Positions 44,505-53,194 of a stretch of 64,000 nt of DNA are shown here, one piece after another. This DNA is from Ramlibacter tataouinensis (lineage in GTDB: Bacteria; Pseudomonadota; Gammaproteobacteria; Burkholderiales; Burkholderiaceae_C), in NCBI GenBank assembly GCA_002427815.1, contig DIZF01000016.1, forward strand, positions 172,563 through 236,562, written 5' to 3'. The notes under the pieces were generated by a model. That model was not told where the DNA came from. It was given only the letters and a program-made list of their open reading frames with translations, and did no database searches. The stretch's first letter is position 1. Each line of letters opens with the position of its first letter. Position numbers and translations under genes: made by a program.

Positions 44505-45257
44505 ATGGGCCAGGGCCAGAGCATCGTCATCGTCGGAGCCACGTCTGCCATCGCCGAGCAGTGCGCTCGTCTTTGGCTGCAGCCGGGAGTGGCGCGAATG
44601 GTCCTCATGGGACGGAACGCGGGGCGCGTGCAGCAGCTCGCTGCGGATCTGCGGGTACGCAATCCGGAGGTGGAACTTCAGGTGGTGGTGGGTGATTTCG
44701 GCGATCCCGCCGACATCGGTCGCATGGTGGATGAGGCCGTTGCGCAGCATCCCGCCGATATCGTGCTGATCGCGCACGGCTACCTGCCCGACCAGGCTGC
44801 GTGCCAGCAGGATCTCGAGGCGGCGCGCGACGCGCTGCACTGCAACGGGATTTCACCCGTCCTGTTTGCCGAGGCCTTCCTGCAACACATGACGGCCAGG
44901 AACGCCGGCACGCTGGGAATCATCGGCTCGGTTGCGGGTGATCGTGGTCGCAAATCCAACTATGTCTACGGTGCGGCCAAGGGCCTGGTGACGCGCTACG
45001 CCCAGGGCCTGCAACATCGCGTTGCCCGCAGCGGGGTCAGGGTGGTGCTGGTCAAGCCCGGTCCCACCGACACACCGATGACGGCGCACCTGAAGGCGCA
45101 AGGGGCGAAGCTGGCGGACGCCTCGGCCGTGGCACAGGCTATCGTGCGGGGCCTGCGGCTGGGCCGGCCTGTGGTCTATGCACCTGCGCAATGGGCGCTG
45201 ATCATGATGGTGATCCGTCACCTGCCACGGTTCCTCTTCAACCGCATGGACATCTGA
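44505..45257 (+). CDS. DprE2-like short-chain dehydrogenase
   Basis: This is a 250-residue SDR with the nucleotide loop IVGATSAIAEQCARL (residues 8-22), the Ser in IIGSVAGDRGRKSNYVYGAAK and the catalytic Tyr and Lys in that same segment. The GDRGRxSNYVYGxAK sequence is typical of DprE2 homologues, which reduce the 2'-keto sugar to arabinose on the lipid carrier. A short C-terminal hydrophobic tail (WALIMMVIRHLPRFLF) may hold it at the membrane. It follows the DprE1-like gene and precedes the polytopic protein gene by 5 bp. Confidence 0.87.
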   Translation: MGQGQSIVIVGATSAIAEQCARLWLQPGVARMVLMGRNAGRVQQLAADLRVRNPEVELQVVVGDFGDPADIGRMVDEAVAQHPADIVLIAHGYLPDQAACQQDLEAARDALHCNGISPVLFAEAFLQHMTARNAGTLGIIGSVAGDRGRKSNYVYGAAKGLVTRYAQGLQHRVARSGVRVVLVKPGPTDTPMTAHLKAQGAKLADASAVAQAIVRGLRLGRPVVYAPAQWALIMMVIRHLPRFLFNRMDI

Positions 45258-45262
45258 CCGCG

Positions 45263-47377
45263 ATGCGCCTGTCGAAAGAAGCGCTGGCGACAGCGACACT
45301 GCGGCTGCTTGCGCTGCTTTTCCTCGCAACGGCAGTCATCGGAGCCGTCCGTAACTATTCCATCGTGCCGTTCTGGGACATGTGGTATGGGTACCTTGAC
45401 TTCTTTTTCCGTGTGAGCCAGGGCGGCTGGAAGGAATGGTGGGCTCTGCACAACGAGCACCGCATCGTGCTGTCAAGGATTCTGTTCTGGATGGACCTCG
45501 CATGGTTCGACGGAACTGTCCGGTTTCTGATCGCTGTCAACTATCTTCTGGTCGGCGGCGCCTTCCTGACGTTCCGGGCCATTCTGCGAGAGCGCGCGGG
45601 TGTGTTGGCAAGAACAAAGCCGGCTGCCCTCACGAGCCTGTTTGTCTTCATCTGCCTCTTCTCCTGGGTGCAGTACGAGAACTTCGTATGGGGATTTCAA
45701 AGCCAGTTTTTCCTGGCGCAGTGGCTGCCGCTGCTGGCGTTCTACCTCCTCTACCAATCCACGGCGCCCTCGCCGGCGTCCCCCCGGCAGTTCGCCCTGG
45801 CCTGCATCGTCGGTGTTCTCTGCGTGGGAACGATGGCCAGCGGGGTGATGGCGCTGCCGCTGATGGTGGCGTTCGCCCTGCTGCAGCGAATGGGCTGGAG
45901 AAGGGTCGCCGCACTCGCCCTGCTGTCGGTCATCTGCCTCACCGCCTACTTCATCGACTACACCTCCCCGCTGGGCCATGGCAGCGTGGGACAGGTCACG
46001 CAACTGCAGCCGGTCAGGCTGCTCCAGTACGTCGCGCTCTACCTCGGCTCGCCCTTCTACCATTTCCTGGGCGCCCGGTCGTTGCCGCTCGGGCAACTGT
46101 TCGGCCTGGTGTTGATCGTTCTGTCGGCAGCCAAGGCCGTCCAGTGCCTCAGGCATCCGCGCCAGCATGCCCTGGAGCTCAGTCTGCTGGCATACCTCGC
46201 CTACACAGGGGGGACGGCGTTGGGCACGGGGATAGGCCGCTTGGTCTTCGGCCTGGCCCAGGCCACCGCGAGCCGTTACACGACGCCGGCGCTGATGGGA
46301 TGGATGGCCCTGTTGATGCTGTTCCTGCCTTCGCTGCTGCGAAGCCTGGCTGCCTGGCAGCACCGCATCGTCTGGCCTTTGTTGGCCTTGCTGCTGCCCA
46401 TGACGGTCTATCAGGCCAGAGCCACGGATTCGCAGCGCGCGGCGCTGTTTGAGAGAGAGGTCGCCGCGCTGGCGCTCGAATTGGGTGTCCCGGACGACGA
46501 CCAACTGTGGAGGATCGTCTACAACGCCGATGTGGCACTTCAGATCGGCAAGAAGGCGGCCGCAGCGAATCTTTCCGTTTTTGGCCTGCCCTCGATCAGG
46601 AACGCGCGCCGCGTGATCAACAGTCCGGGCGGCGCGCTGCCCACGAGGGCCTGCAGCGGCGCGCTCACCGAAGTCGACGCTGTGGCGCGCGACCCGCGAT
46701 ACACGCGTGTGACAGGCTGGATCGCGCCGGCAATCCCGGAAGACTTCATCTCGTCGGTAAGGCTCGTGAATGAGCAGGGCGTGGTGGTCGGATACGCACT
46801 GGCCGGAGAACGCATGACGCCGCCGCCGGCAAGCGCCGGCGCGCAGGACGGGCAACGCCTTCGTGTCCAGACATACAAGGGCTACCTGCTGAGCGAGTTC
46901 GCCGGGAGCCCGGTGACGCTCGCGCCCACCGGAGCCGAGTGCAGCATTCGTGTCGAGCCACCCCTCCCGCCGGCGTTCCGCATCAGCCCTGCCGGCCCGT
47001 CGGCCCCGGCCGTGGGCGTCAGCTTGCGCAACATCGTGTCCAACAACGGCTGGACCGGGACCGATTTCGCGCGCGCTCGGCTGCCAGGCTTGAAGACAAT
47101 CGGCAGCTACGTCGATGGGGACTCGGACACCGGCAACCTCGTGCTCAGGCTGCGGCGCGGTGCGGTCATCTACTATCGCTCCGGGCCGGCGAGCGGGAAG
47201 CAGCTGTTCCGGGTGGACGACGGGAAGCTGTACGCGGGCCAGTTCCCTGTCGTCGACCCATGGGGCGTTCTCGTCTTCGACAGCCCGAGACTGCCCGAGG
47301 AGTTCACCCTGACGCTCAGTGACGCCGGGAACGGCTGGGGCGAGTGGTCGGCGATTGCCCTGCAGGACATACCTTGA
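45263..47377 (+). CDS. Polytopic membrane protein, candidate GT-C glycosyltransferase
   Basis: This is a 704-residue protein of unknown function. The first 400 residues have about 10-11 hydrophobic helices. The first loop after TM1 holds VPFWDMW and then WWALHNEHRIVLSRILFWMDL, an acidic, aromatic motif like the first extracytoplasmic loop (catalytic Asp/Glu) of GT-C enzymes that use polyprenyl-phosphate sugars. The last 270 residues form a soluble, beta-rich, probably periplasmic domain. Its place directly after the DprE-like pair suggests that it uses their lipid-linked sugar; this is inference. The acceptor is unknown. The ATG is at 45263. Confidence 0.7.
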   Translation: MRLSKEALATATLRLLALLFLATAVIGAVRNYSIVPFWDMWYGYLDFFFRVSQGGWKEWWALHNEHRIVLSRILFWMDLAWFDGTVRFLIAVNYLLVGGAFLTFRAILRERAGVLARTKPAALTSLFVFICLFSWVQYENFVWGFQSQFFLAQWLPLLAFYLLYQSTAPSPASPRQFALACIVGVLCVGTMASGVMALPLMVAFALLQRMGWRRVAALALLSVICLTAYFIDYTSPLGHGSVGQVTQLQPVRLLQYVALYLGSPFYHFLGARSLPLGQLFGLVLIVLSAAKAVQCLRHPRQHALELSLLAYLAYTGGTALGTGIGRLVFGLAQATASRYTTPALMGWMALLMLFLPSLLRSLAAWQHRIVWPLLALLLPMTVYQARATDSQRAALFEREVAALALELGVPDDDQLWRIVYNADVALQIGKKAAAANLSVFGLPSIRNARRVINSPGGALPTRACSGALTEVDAVARDPRYTRVTGWIAPAIPEDFISSVRLVNEQGVVVGYALAGERMTPPPASAGAQDGQRLRVQTYKGYLLSEFAGSPVTLAPTGAECSIRVEPPLPPAFRISPAGPSAPAVGVSLRNIVSNNGWTGTDFARARLPGLKTIGSYVDGDSDTGNLVLRLRRGAVIYYRSGPASGKQLFRVDDGKLYAGQFPVVDPWGVLVFDSPRLPEEFTLTLSDAGNGWGEWSAIALQDIP

Positions 47378-47399
47378 CATGCAAAGTTCCGGGAAGAAC

Positions 47400-48329
47400 A
47401 TGAAAATCCTGCTGCCGGGCGGTGCGGGGCTCGTCGGCCAGAATCTCGTCGCGCACCTGAAGCAGCGCGGCTACGCGAACCTGGTCGTGCTCGACAAGCA
47501 TCGGCCCAATCTGCAGGTGCTGAGCCGCCTGCACCCGGATGTCACCGCCCTTTATGCAGACCTGGCGGAGCCCGGCGATTGGGAAGATCAGTTCCGGGAT
47601 GCCGGCGCGATCGTGATGCTGCAGGCCCAGATCGGTGGACTCGAGCTCGAGCCTTTCGTGCGCAACAACGTGACCTCCACCCGGCGGATCCTCGAAGCGT
47701 CGCGGCGGCATCGACTTCCCTACCTGGTCCACATCAGCTCTTCGGTGGTGAAATCGTCGGCCGACGACCACTACACCAACACCAAGCGCCAGCAGGAAGA
47801 ACTGGTGCTGGCCAGCGGGATCCCTTGTGTCGTGTTGCGTCCGACGCTGATGTTCGGCTGGTTCGACCGCAAGCACCTGGGGTGGCTGTCACGGTTCATG
47901 CGCAAAGCACCGGTGTTTCCGGTCCCCGGCAGCGGACGCTACATGCGCCAGCCGCTGTATGCGGCCGACTTCTGCCGCATCATCGTCAGCTGCATCGAAA
48001 GGCAGTTGTCGGGCCAGGTGTTCAACATAACCGGTCTGGAGAAGGTCGACTATATCGACATCATTCGCCAGATCAGGGCGGCAACAGGATCGCGCACGCC
48101 AATTGTCAGGATCCCTTATTCTCTTTTCCATGCCCTGCTGAAGGTGTGGGCCTTGTTCGATCGCAACCCGCCTTTCACCGCGGACCAGTTGAAGGCTCTG
48201 GTCGCCCACGACGAATTCGAGGTAATCGACTGGGCGGGCATCTTCGGCGTCGAAGCCACGCCGTTCGGCAAGGCCATCGATGAAACCTTCAACGATCCGG
48301 CCTACGGCCGGGTCGTCCTGGAGTTCTGA
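47400..48329 (+). CDS. NAD-dependent epimerase/dehydratase family protein
   Basis: This is a 309-residue extended SDR. The Rossmann motif is GGAGLVG (residues 7-13; GGAGFIG in most relatives). The Ser is in HISSSVVKSS and the catalytic pair is YTNTK. It is likely to act on a nucleotide sugar or lipid-linked sugar. The start is either this ATG or the ATG at 47379, seven residues upstream; homologues mostly start near MKILLPGGAG. It overlaps the next gene by one base (TGATG). Confidence 0.8.
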   Translation: MKILLPGGAGLVGQNLVAHLKQRGYANLVVLDKHRPNLQVLSRLHPDVTALYADLAEPGDWEDQFRDAGAIVMLQAQIGGLELEPFVRNNVTSTRRILEASRRHRLPYLVHISSSVVKSSADDHYTNTKRQQEELVLASGIPCVVLRPTLMFGWFDRKHLGWLSRFMRKAPVFPVPGSGRYMRQPLYAADFCRIIVSCIERQLSGQVFNITGLEKVDYIDIIRQIRAATGSRTPIVRIPYSLFHALLKVWALFDRNPPFTADQLKALVAHDEFEVIDWAGIFGVEATPFGKAIDETFNDPAYGRVVLEF

Positions 48330-49624
48330 TGCAGGACGGGCAGCGCATTGCGGTGCTGGGTGCGGGCCCGATGGGGCTGGCCGTGGCGTATCAGCTGGCA
48401 CGAGACGGACACCGGCCGGTGGTCTTCGAGGCCGACAGCCGGGTGGGTGGAATGGCAGCCACGTTCGACTTTGGCGGGCTGCGCATCGAACGCTACTACC
48501 ACTTTCACTGCGATTCCGATGCGTCCTTCCTGGCACTGCTCGACGAGCTGGGGCTGACAGCCCGGATGCGCTGGGTCGAAACCCGGATGGGATACTGGTA
48601 CCAGGGCCGCGTGCAGGCTTGGGGCAATCCGCTGGCGCTGCTGAAATTCAAGGGCCTGGGCCTCGTCGCCAAGCTGAGGTATGGCCTGCACGCTTTCCTG
48701 GCTACCAAGCGCACCGACTGGAAGCCCCTGGACGGACTGGAAGCGAGCCGTTGGATCAGACGCTGGGTCGGTGCCGAGGCTTACGAAGTGCTGTGGCGCC
48801 GACTGTTCGACTACAAGTTCTACGATTACGCCGGTAACCTTTCAGCGGCCTGGATCTGGAGCCGCATCCGCCGGATCGGCCGCTCGCGGTACAGCCTCAT
48901 GCGCGAAAAGCTGGGCTATCTCGAGGGCGGGTCGGAAACCCTGCTGCAAGCCCTGAAGGCGTTCATCGAGGCGCACGGCGGCGAAATCCGCCTGTCCTGC
49001 CCGATTTCCAAGGTGAGGCTGCAGGACGGCCGTGTGCTGGGAGTCGAAGCGGCAGGCGTTCTGGAGCCGTTCGACAAGGTCATCAGCACCATCCCGCTGC
49101 CCTACGTCCCGGGGTTGATCCCGGAACTGCCCGGGCCGCTGCTTGACCAGTACCGCCGCGTCAGAAACATCGCGGTGGTATGCGTGATCGCGAGGCTGCG
49201 CCAACGCGTGACCGGCAATTTCTGGCTGAACGTCAACGACCCCGGCATGGACATTCCCGGGCTGGTCGAATACACCAACCTGCGCCCGCTGGACCAGCAC
49301 ATCGTCTATGTGCCTTTCTACATGCCCGGCGAGCATGCCAAGTTCGCGGAGCCGGACGCGGTTTTCCTGGACAAGGTGCGGCGTTACCTCAAGGTGATCA
49401 ACCCGCGCCTTCAGGACGACGACTTCCTGGAACTCAGGGCCAGCCGCTACCGGTTCGCGCAACCCGTGTGCCCGCCCGGATTCCTGGAGAACCTGCCCCC
49501 GTACGAGCTGCCCATCACTGGCCTTTGGGTGGCGGACACCTCCTACTACTACCCGGAAGACCGGGGCATCTCCGAAAGCGTGGGATTCGGACGCATGATG
49601 GCCAGAAGAGCGGCCGCGTCATGA
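48329..49624 (+). CDS. NAD(P)/FAD-dependent amine-oxidase-like oxidoreductase
   Basis: This is a 431-residue flavoprotein with the dinucleotide motif VLGAGPMGLAVAYQLARDGHRPVVFEAD (residues 9-36) and GGMAATFDFGGLRIERYYHFHC. At the C-terminus, GLWVADTSYYYPEDRGISESV is the second FAD contact. Relatives include UDP-galactopyranose mutase-like and protoporphyrinogen-oxidase-like proteins of cell-surface clusters; the reaction is unknown. It overlaps the epimerase gene (TGATG) and the GtrA gene (ATGA), so it belongs to the same operon. Confidence 0.82.
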   Translation: MQDGQRIAVLGAGPMGLAVAYQLARDGHRPVVFEADSRVGGMAATFDFGGLRIERYYHFHCDSDASFLALLDELGLTARMRWVETRMGYWYQGRVQAWGNPLALLKFKGLGLVAKLRYGLHAFLATKRTDWKPLDGLEASRWIRRWVGAEAYEVLWRRLFDYKFYDYAGNLSAAWIWSRIRRIGRSRYSLMREKLGYLEGGSETLLQALKAFIEAHGGEIRLSCPISKVRLQDGRVLGVEAAGVLEPFDKVISTIPLPYVPGLIPELPGPLLDQYRRVRNIAVVCVIARLRQRVTGNFWLNVNDPGMDIPGLVEYTNLRPLDQHIVYVPFYMPGEHAKFAEPDAVFLDKVRRYLKVINPRLQDDDFLELRASRYRFAQPVCPPGFLENLPPYELPITGLWVADTSYYYPEDRGISESVGFGRMMARRAAAS

Positions 49625-50022
49625 TGGCGGCGTTCCGATCCAGGGTGTTCCTGGCATTCCTCGTGACCGGCGGGATCGCCGCCCTGGTCAACTTCGGATC
49701 GCGCATCGTGCTGAGCCAGTGGCTCACGTTTCCGGTGGCGGTGGCGCTCGCTTACATGGTCGGGATGGCGACGGCGTTCGTGCTGGCAAAACTGTTCGTG
49801 TTCAACGGCGGACGGCAGTCGATCCCCCGTTCTGCGTTGTTCTTCGTGCTCGTGAATGCCGTCGCGGTGCTTCAGACCTGGGGCATCAGCATGTTGCTGG
49901 CGTACTACCTGCTTCCCGCCATCGGGGTGGGTACCCACGTCGACGAGATCGCGCATGCCGTCGGCATCGCCGTGCCCGTCTTCACCAGCTTCCTCGGACA
50001 CAAGCGCTGGTCTTTCCGCTGA
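49621..50022 (+). CDS. GtrA-family membrane protein
   Basis: This is a 133-residue, four-helix inner-membrane protein. The N-terminal FLAFLVTGGIAALVNFGSRIVLSQWL and the C-terminal SFLGHKRWSFR are the GtrA/DPMS_TM signatures. GtrA proteins are thought to help polyprenyl-phosphate sugars cross the membrane. In this operon it would move the lipid-linked sugar from cytoplasm to periplasm. The start overlaps the preceding stop (ATGA). Confidence 0.9.
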   Translation: MMAAFRSRVFLAFLVTGGIAALVNFGSRIVLSQWLTFPVAVALAYMVGMATAFVLAKLFVFNGGRQSIPRSALFFVLVNAVAVLQTWGISMLLAYYLLPAIGVGTHVDEIAHAVGIAVPVFTSFLGHKRWSFR

Positions 50023-50027
50023 AACCC

Positions 50028-50981
50028 ATGAAGATACGCAAAGCCGTGTGGACAGCGGTCGCCGTCACGCTGGCTTATGTGCTGGCCTTGCTGTGGGTCG
50101 ATTCCAGCAGCCGGGTCTTTGCCCAGGTGCCTCGCGTCGCCGCCGCTTTGCCACTGTTGATGGCGGCGGCCCTGGCCTCCTATGCGATTCGCTATGTCCG
50201 TTGGCAGTGGCTGCTGCGCCGGGTCGATGTCCCCATTCCCCTCCTGCGCGGCTGGCTGGCTTACCTGACCGGCTTTGCCTTCACCGCCACGCCAGGAAAG
50301 GTCGGCGAACTGGTGCGCATCCGCTACTTTCTTCCCTTCGGCGTCGCGCCCGAGCGGGTGCTGGCCGCCTTCGTTTTCGAGCGCGCTTGCGACCTGGTGG
50401 CGGTCGTCCTGCTCGCGGCGCTGGCGATCCAGGACGCGCGTCTGTTCGTCTTCCTGCTGGCGTTCGTGATCGCCCTGCTGGCGGCGATCGGCTTGCTGAT
50501 GGCCCAACCGCGTCGTCTGGCCGCGCTGTCGGCATTGCTTCGGCTGCGCGGCCATTTCACATCGGCACGCATCGTCCGGACCGGCGCCAAGGGACTGGCC
50601 GGCTGCTCGGACTGGCTGAATCCCGCCGACGTCCTGGTCGGCCTGTTGCTGGGGCTGCTGGCATGGGGACTGGGCGCGTTGTCTTTCGCCTGGTTGCTGG
50701 CGCGGTTGCATATCGCGCTTCCGTTCGGCATTGCGCTCTCGATCTATCCCACGGCGATGCTGGCCGGCGCCGCCTCGATGGTGCCCGGCGGCATCGGCAC
50801 CACCGAAGTCACCATCGCGGCCTTGCTCGCGCTGAACGCGGTGCCGATCGGAACGGGAGCGCTGGCGGCGGTGGCGATCCGCGTCTCGGGCCTCTGGTTC
50901 TCGGTGGTCTGCGGGCTCGTGGCGATCGGACTGCTGGAGCATGGAAGCCGGCCCACCCGAGCAGCCGGCCGTTGGTCTTGA
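50028..50981 (+). CDS. Flippase-like domain protein (lysylphosphatidylglycerol synthase TM region family)
   Basis: This is a 317-residue polytopic protein with about 8 helices, of the UPF0104/LPG_synthase_TM family. GFAFTATPGKVGELVRIRYFL and MVPGGIGTTEVTIAALL are the two family repeats. It probably transports a lipid-linked sugar or a lipid, and could back up or work with the GtrA protein. It begins 5 bp after gtrA and ends the plus-strand operon. The following 117 bp (50982-51098) before the convergent gene show no recognised element. Confidence 0.85.
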   Translation: MKIRKAVWTAVAVTLAYVLALLWVDSSSRVFAQVPRVAAALPLLMAAALASYAIRYVRWQWLLRRVDVPIPLLRGWLAYLTGFAFTATPGKVGELVRIRYFLPFGVAPERVLAAFVFERACDLVAVVLLAALAIQDARLFVFLLAFVIALLAAIGLLMAQPRRLAALSALLRLRGHFTSARIVRTGAKGLAGCSDWLNPADVLVGLLLGLLAWGLGALSFAWLLARLHIALPFGIALSIYPTAMLAGAASMVPGGIGTTEVTIAALLALNAVPIGTGALAAVAIRVSGLWFSVVCGLVAIGLLEHGSRPTRAAGRWS

Positions 50982-51098
50982 CACGCCAGTGCAGCGACGA
51001 TTCGTTCCAGCTTCCATCGAACGCAAATACCGGTCCCGTCGACTGCCTTGGCGTTCCAGCGTCCGAGTGCCAGACCGACAGAGGGAACCAGGCGGCTG

Positions 51099-52208
51099 CT
51101 AGCCCAGCACCGCCACCTTCTTGCGCTCGACCAGTTCGAAGTCGATCCGCGCGCCGATGCCGGGGCCGGTCGGCGCGTGGACGAAACCGTCGCTGTCGAT
51201 TTCGATGTCCCGGACCAGACCGTATTTCTGCGACTGGGCCGGCAGCAGCACCTCGAAGAACTCGGTGTTCTGCAGCGCCATGATCACGTGCAGGTTCGCA
51301 AAATTGTTGAGCGAATTGCCGCCGTGGTGCAGCTCGAAGTTGAGGTGAAAGGCCTCGGCCAGGTGCGCCGCCTTCATCAGCGTGGTGATGCCGCCCTTCA
51401 CCGCCACGTCGCCGCGCAGGAAATCGGTGGCCCGCTCCTTGATCCAGGGCGTGAACGAATCCAGTCCGCCGGCCGGATACTCGGTCGCCATGATCGGGAT
51501 GCTCAGGTGTTTCTTCAACTCCACGTAGTTGTAGATGTCGGCGTCGGACAGTGGGTCTTCGTACCAGTAGTAGTTCAGGTCCTGGATCGCCAGGCCGACG
51601 CGCAGCGCCGCCGCGTAGTCGTAGCTCCACGCCGCATCGAGCATCAGCAGGTAGTCGTCGCCCACGGCCTGGCGCACCGCCTCGCACACCTTGATGTCGC
51701 CCTGCCAGACCTGCGGCGGGTGGATCTTGTAGGCGGCGAAATTGAGCGACTGGTAGTGTTGTGCCTCTTCGGCATAGGCCTGCGCGCCGGGCAGCACGGC
51801 GGAACTGATGTAGGCCGGCACGCGGTCGCGGTACGAGCCGAGCAGGCTGTGTACCGGCAGGTTCGCCGCCTTGCCGGCGATGTCCCACAGCGCGATGTCC
51901 ACCGCGCCGATCGAGCGCACGGTGGTCGTTCGCACGCGCTTCCACATCGCCTTGCCAAGCCGCTCGCGGGCTAGCGGGTTCTGCCCCACCAGCAGCGGCT
52001 TGAGCGAGCGGATCAGGCTGGCCCCGTCCATGTCCGCCGGATAGAACGCAGAGCCGAGACAGGCGTGGCCGGTGATGCCCTGGTCGGTGCTGATCGCCAG
52101 CAGTCCGAGCCGGCTCTGACCCGAGAACTTCCCCGTGTGGGCGCCGTAGCTGGTCGCCGGGATGTCGTCCCAGGCGAACAGCGTCAGCGAGACGTCGGTG
52201 ATCTTCAT
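51099..52208 (-). CDS. Mandelate racemase/muconate lactonizing enzyme family protein A (KxH type)
   Basis: This is a 369-residue enolase-superfamily enzyme, probably a sugar-acid dehydratase. Metal ligands are Asp191, Glu217 (YEDPL) and Glu243 (ATEYPAGG). The catalytic Lys motif is KIH (161-163), not the usual KxK, and the His region is LHHGGNSLNNFANLH (294-295). It is the last gene of the catabolic operon and its ATG overlaps the Bug receptor gene stop (ATGA), so enzyme and receptor are coupled. The substrate is unknown. It is only distantly like the other three members. Confidence 0.87.
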   Translation of the reverse strand: MKITDVSLTLFAWDDIPATSYGAHTGKFSGQSRLGLLAISTDQGITGHACLGSAFYPADMDGASLIRSLKPLLVGQNPLARERLGKAMWKRVRTTTVRSIGAVDIALWDIAGKAANLPVHSLLGSYRDRVPAYISSAVLPGAQAYAEEAQHYQSLNFAAYKIHPPQVWQGDIKVCEAVRQAVGDDYLLMLDAAWSYDYAAALRVGLAIQDLNYYWYEDPLSDADIYNYVELKKHLSIPIMATEYPAGGLDSFTPWIKERATDFLRGDVAVKGGITTLMKAAHLAEAFHLNFELHHGGNSLNNFANLHVIMALQNTEFFEVLLPAQSQKYGLVRDIEIDSDGFVHAPTGPGIGARIDFELVERKKVAVLG

Positions 52209-53173
52209 TCGATGCGGATGTTGGCCTCGCGAACCAGCTGGGTCCACTTGGTCACTTCGCTGTGCACCAGCTTGCTGAACTCGGCGGGGGTGCTGGCCAC
52301 CACCTCGACACCCTGGTCGCGGAAGCGCTTCACCACGTCGGGCTCCTTCAGCACCTGAACGATGTCCCGGTTCAGCTTGTCGACGACGGCCTTGGGCGTG
52401 CCGGCGGGCACCTGCATGCCGAACCACACGTTCACCTCGAAACCGGGCACGCCCGACTCGGCCACCGTGGGCGCGTCGGGCAGCAGCGCGGAGCGCTGCA
52501 GCCCGCTCACGCCGATCACCTTCATCTTGCCGGCCTTGATCTGGTTCACCACGTTCGGCACGTTGTCGAACAGGGCGTCGATCTCGCCCGCGATCATGGC
52601 AGTGACGGCCGGCGCGCTGCCCTTGTAGGGAATGTGCTGCATCTTCGTGCCCGTCATCTTCATGAACAGTTCCATCGACAGATGGTTGGACGAGCCCGAA
52701 CCGGTGGAACCGTAGTTGATCTTGCCGGGATTCTTCTTCGCGTACTCGATGAACTCCTTGACGTTGCTCACCGGCAGGTCGTTGCGCACCACCAGCGCGT
52801 TCTGCGTGCTGCCGGCCCATACCAGCGGCGTGAAGTCCTTCAGCGCGTCATAGGGCAGTTGCGTGCCGTAGAGGCCGGGCAGCGCCGAGAACGGCAGCGG
52901 CGTGATCAGGATCGTGTAGCCGTCCGCCGGCGACTTCGCCACGAAGTTGTTGCCGACGGTGGTGTTGCCGCCGGGCTTGTTTTCCACCACCACCGGCTGG
53001 TTCCACATCTTCCCCAGCTTGTCCGCCGAGACCCGCGCCAGCGTGTCGTTAAAGCCACCCGGCGGATAGGGCACTACGAAACGGACCTGGTGGTCCGGAA
53101 AGGTCTGCGCCATGGCGCCGGCGGCGGCCAGGCAGGCGATACACAGCAGCGCCAGCTTCTTGAACATTCCCAT
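52205..53173 (-). CDS. Bug-family tripartite tricarboxylate transporter substrate-binding protein (second copy)
   Basis: This is a 322-residue periplasmic binding protein. The signal peptide runs to AMAQ (about residue 23). Typical motifs are VRFVVPYPPGGFNDTLARV, VENKPGGNTTVG, INYGSTGSGSSNHLSMELF and HIPYKGSAPAVTAMIAGEID. Bug proteins bind carboxylates, and the ligand here is probably the sugar acid used by the neighbouring enzymes. No TctA or TctB membrane subunits lie in the window, so they must be elsewhere, as is common in Burkholderiales. Confidence 0.93.
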   Translation of the reverse strand: MGMFKKLALLCIACLAAAGAMAQTFPDHQVRFVVPYPPGGFNDTLARVSADKLGKMWNQPVVVENKPGGNTTVGNNFVAKSPADGYTILITPLPFSALPGLYGTQLPYDALKDFTPLVWAGSTQNALVVRNDLPVSNVKEFIEYAKKNPGKINYGSTGSGSSNHLSMELFMKMTGTKMQHIPYKGSAPAVTAMIAGEIDALFDNVPNVVNQIKAGKMKVIGVSGLQRSALLPDAPTVAESGVPGFEVNVWFGMQVPAGTPKAVVDKLNRDIVQVLKEPDVVKRFRDQGVEVVASTPAEFSKLVHSEVTKWTQLVREANIRIE

Positions 53174-53194
53174 CGTGTCTCCTTTGTGTTGGTC

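Noticed and set aside
50982..51098. Remnant gene between the flippase-like gene and the mandelate racemase family gene
   Set aside because: The 117 bp show no conserved motif, no start with a ribosome binding site and no clear terminator; I treat it as plain spacer between convergent genes.
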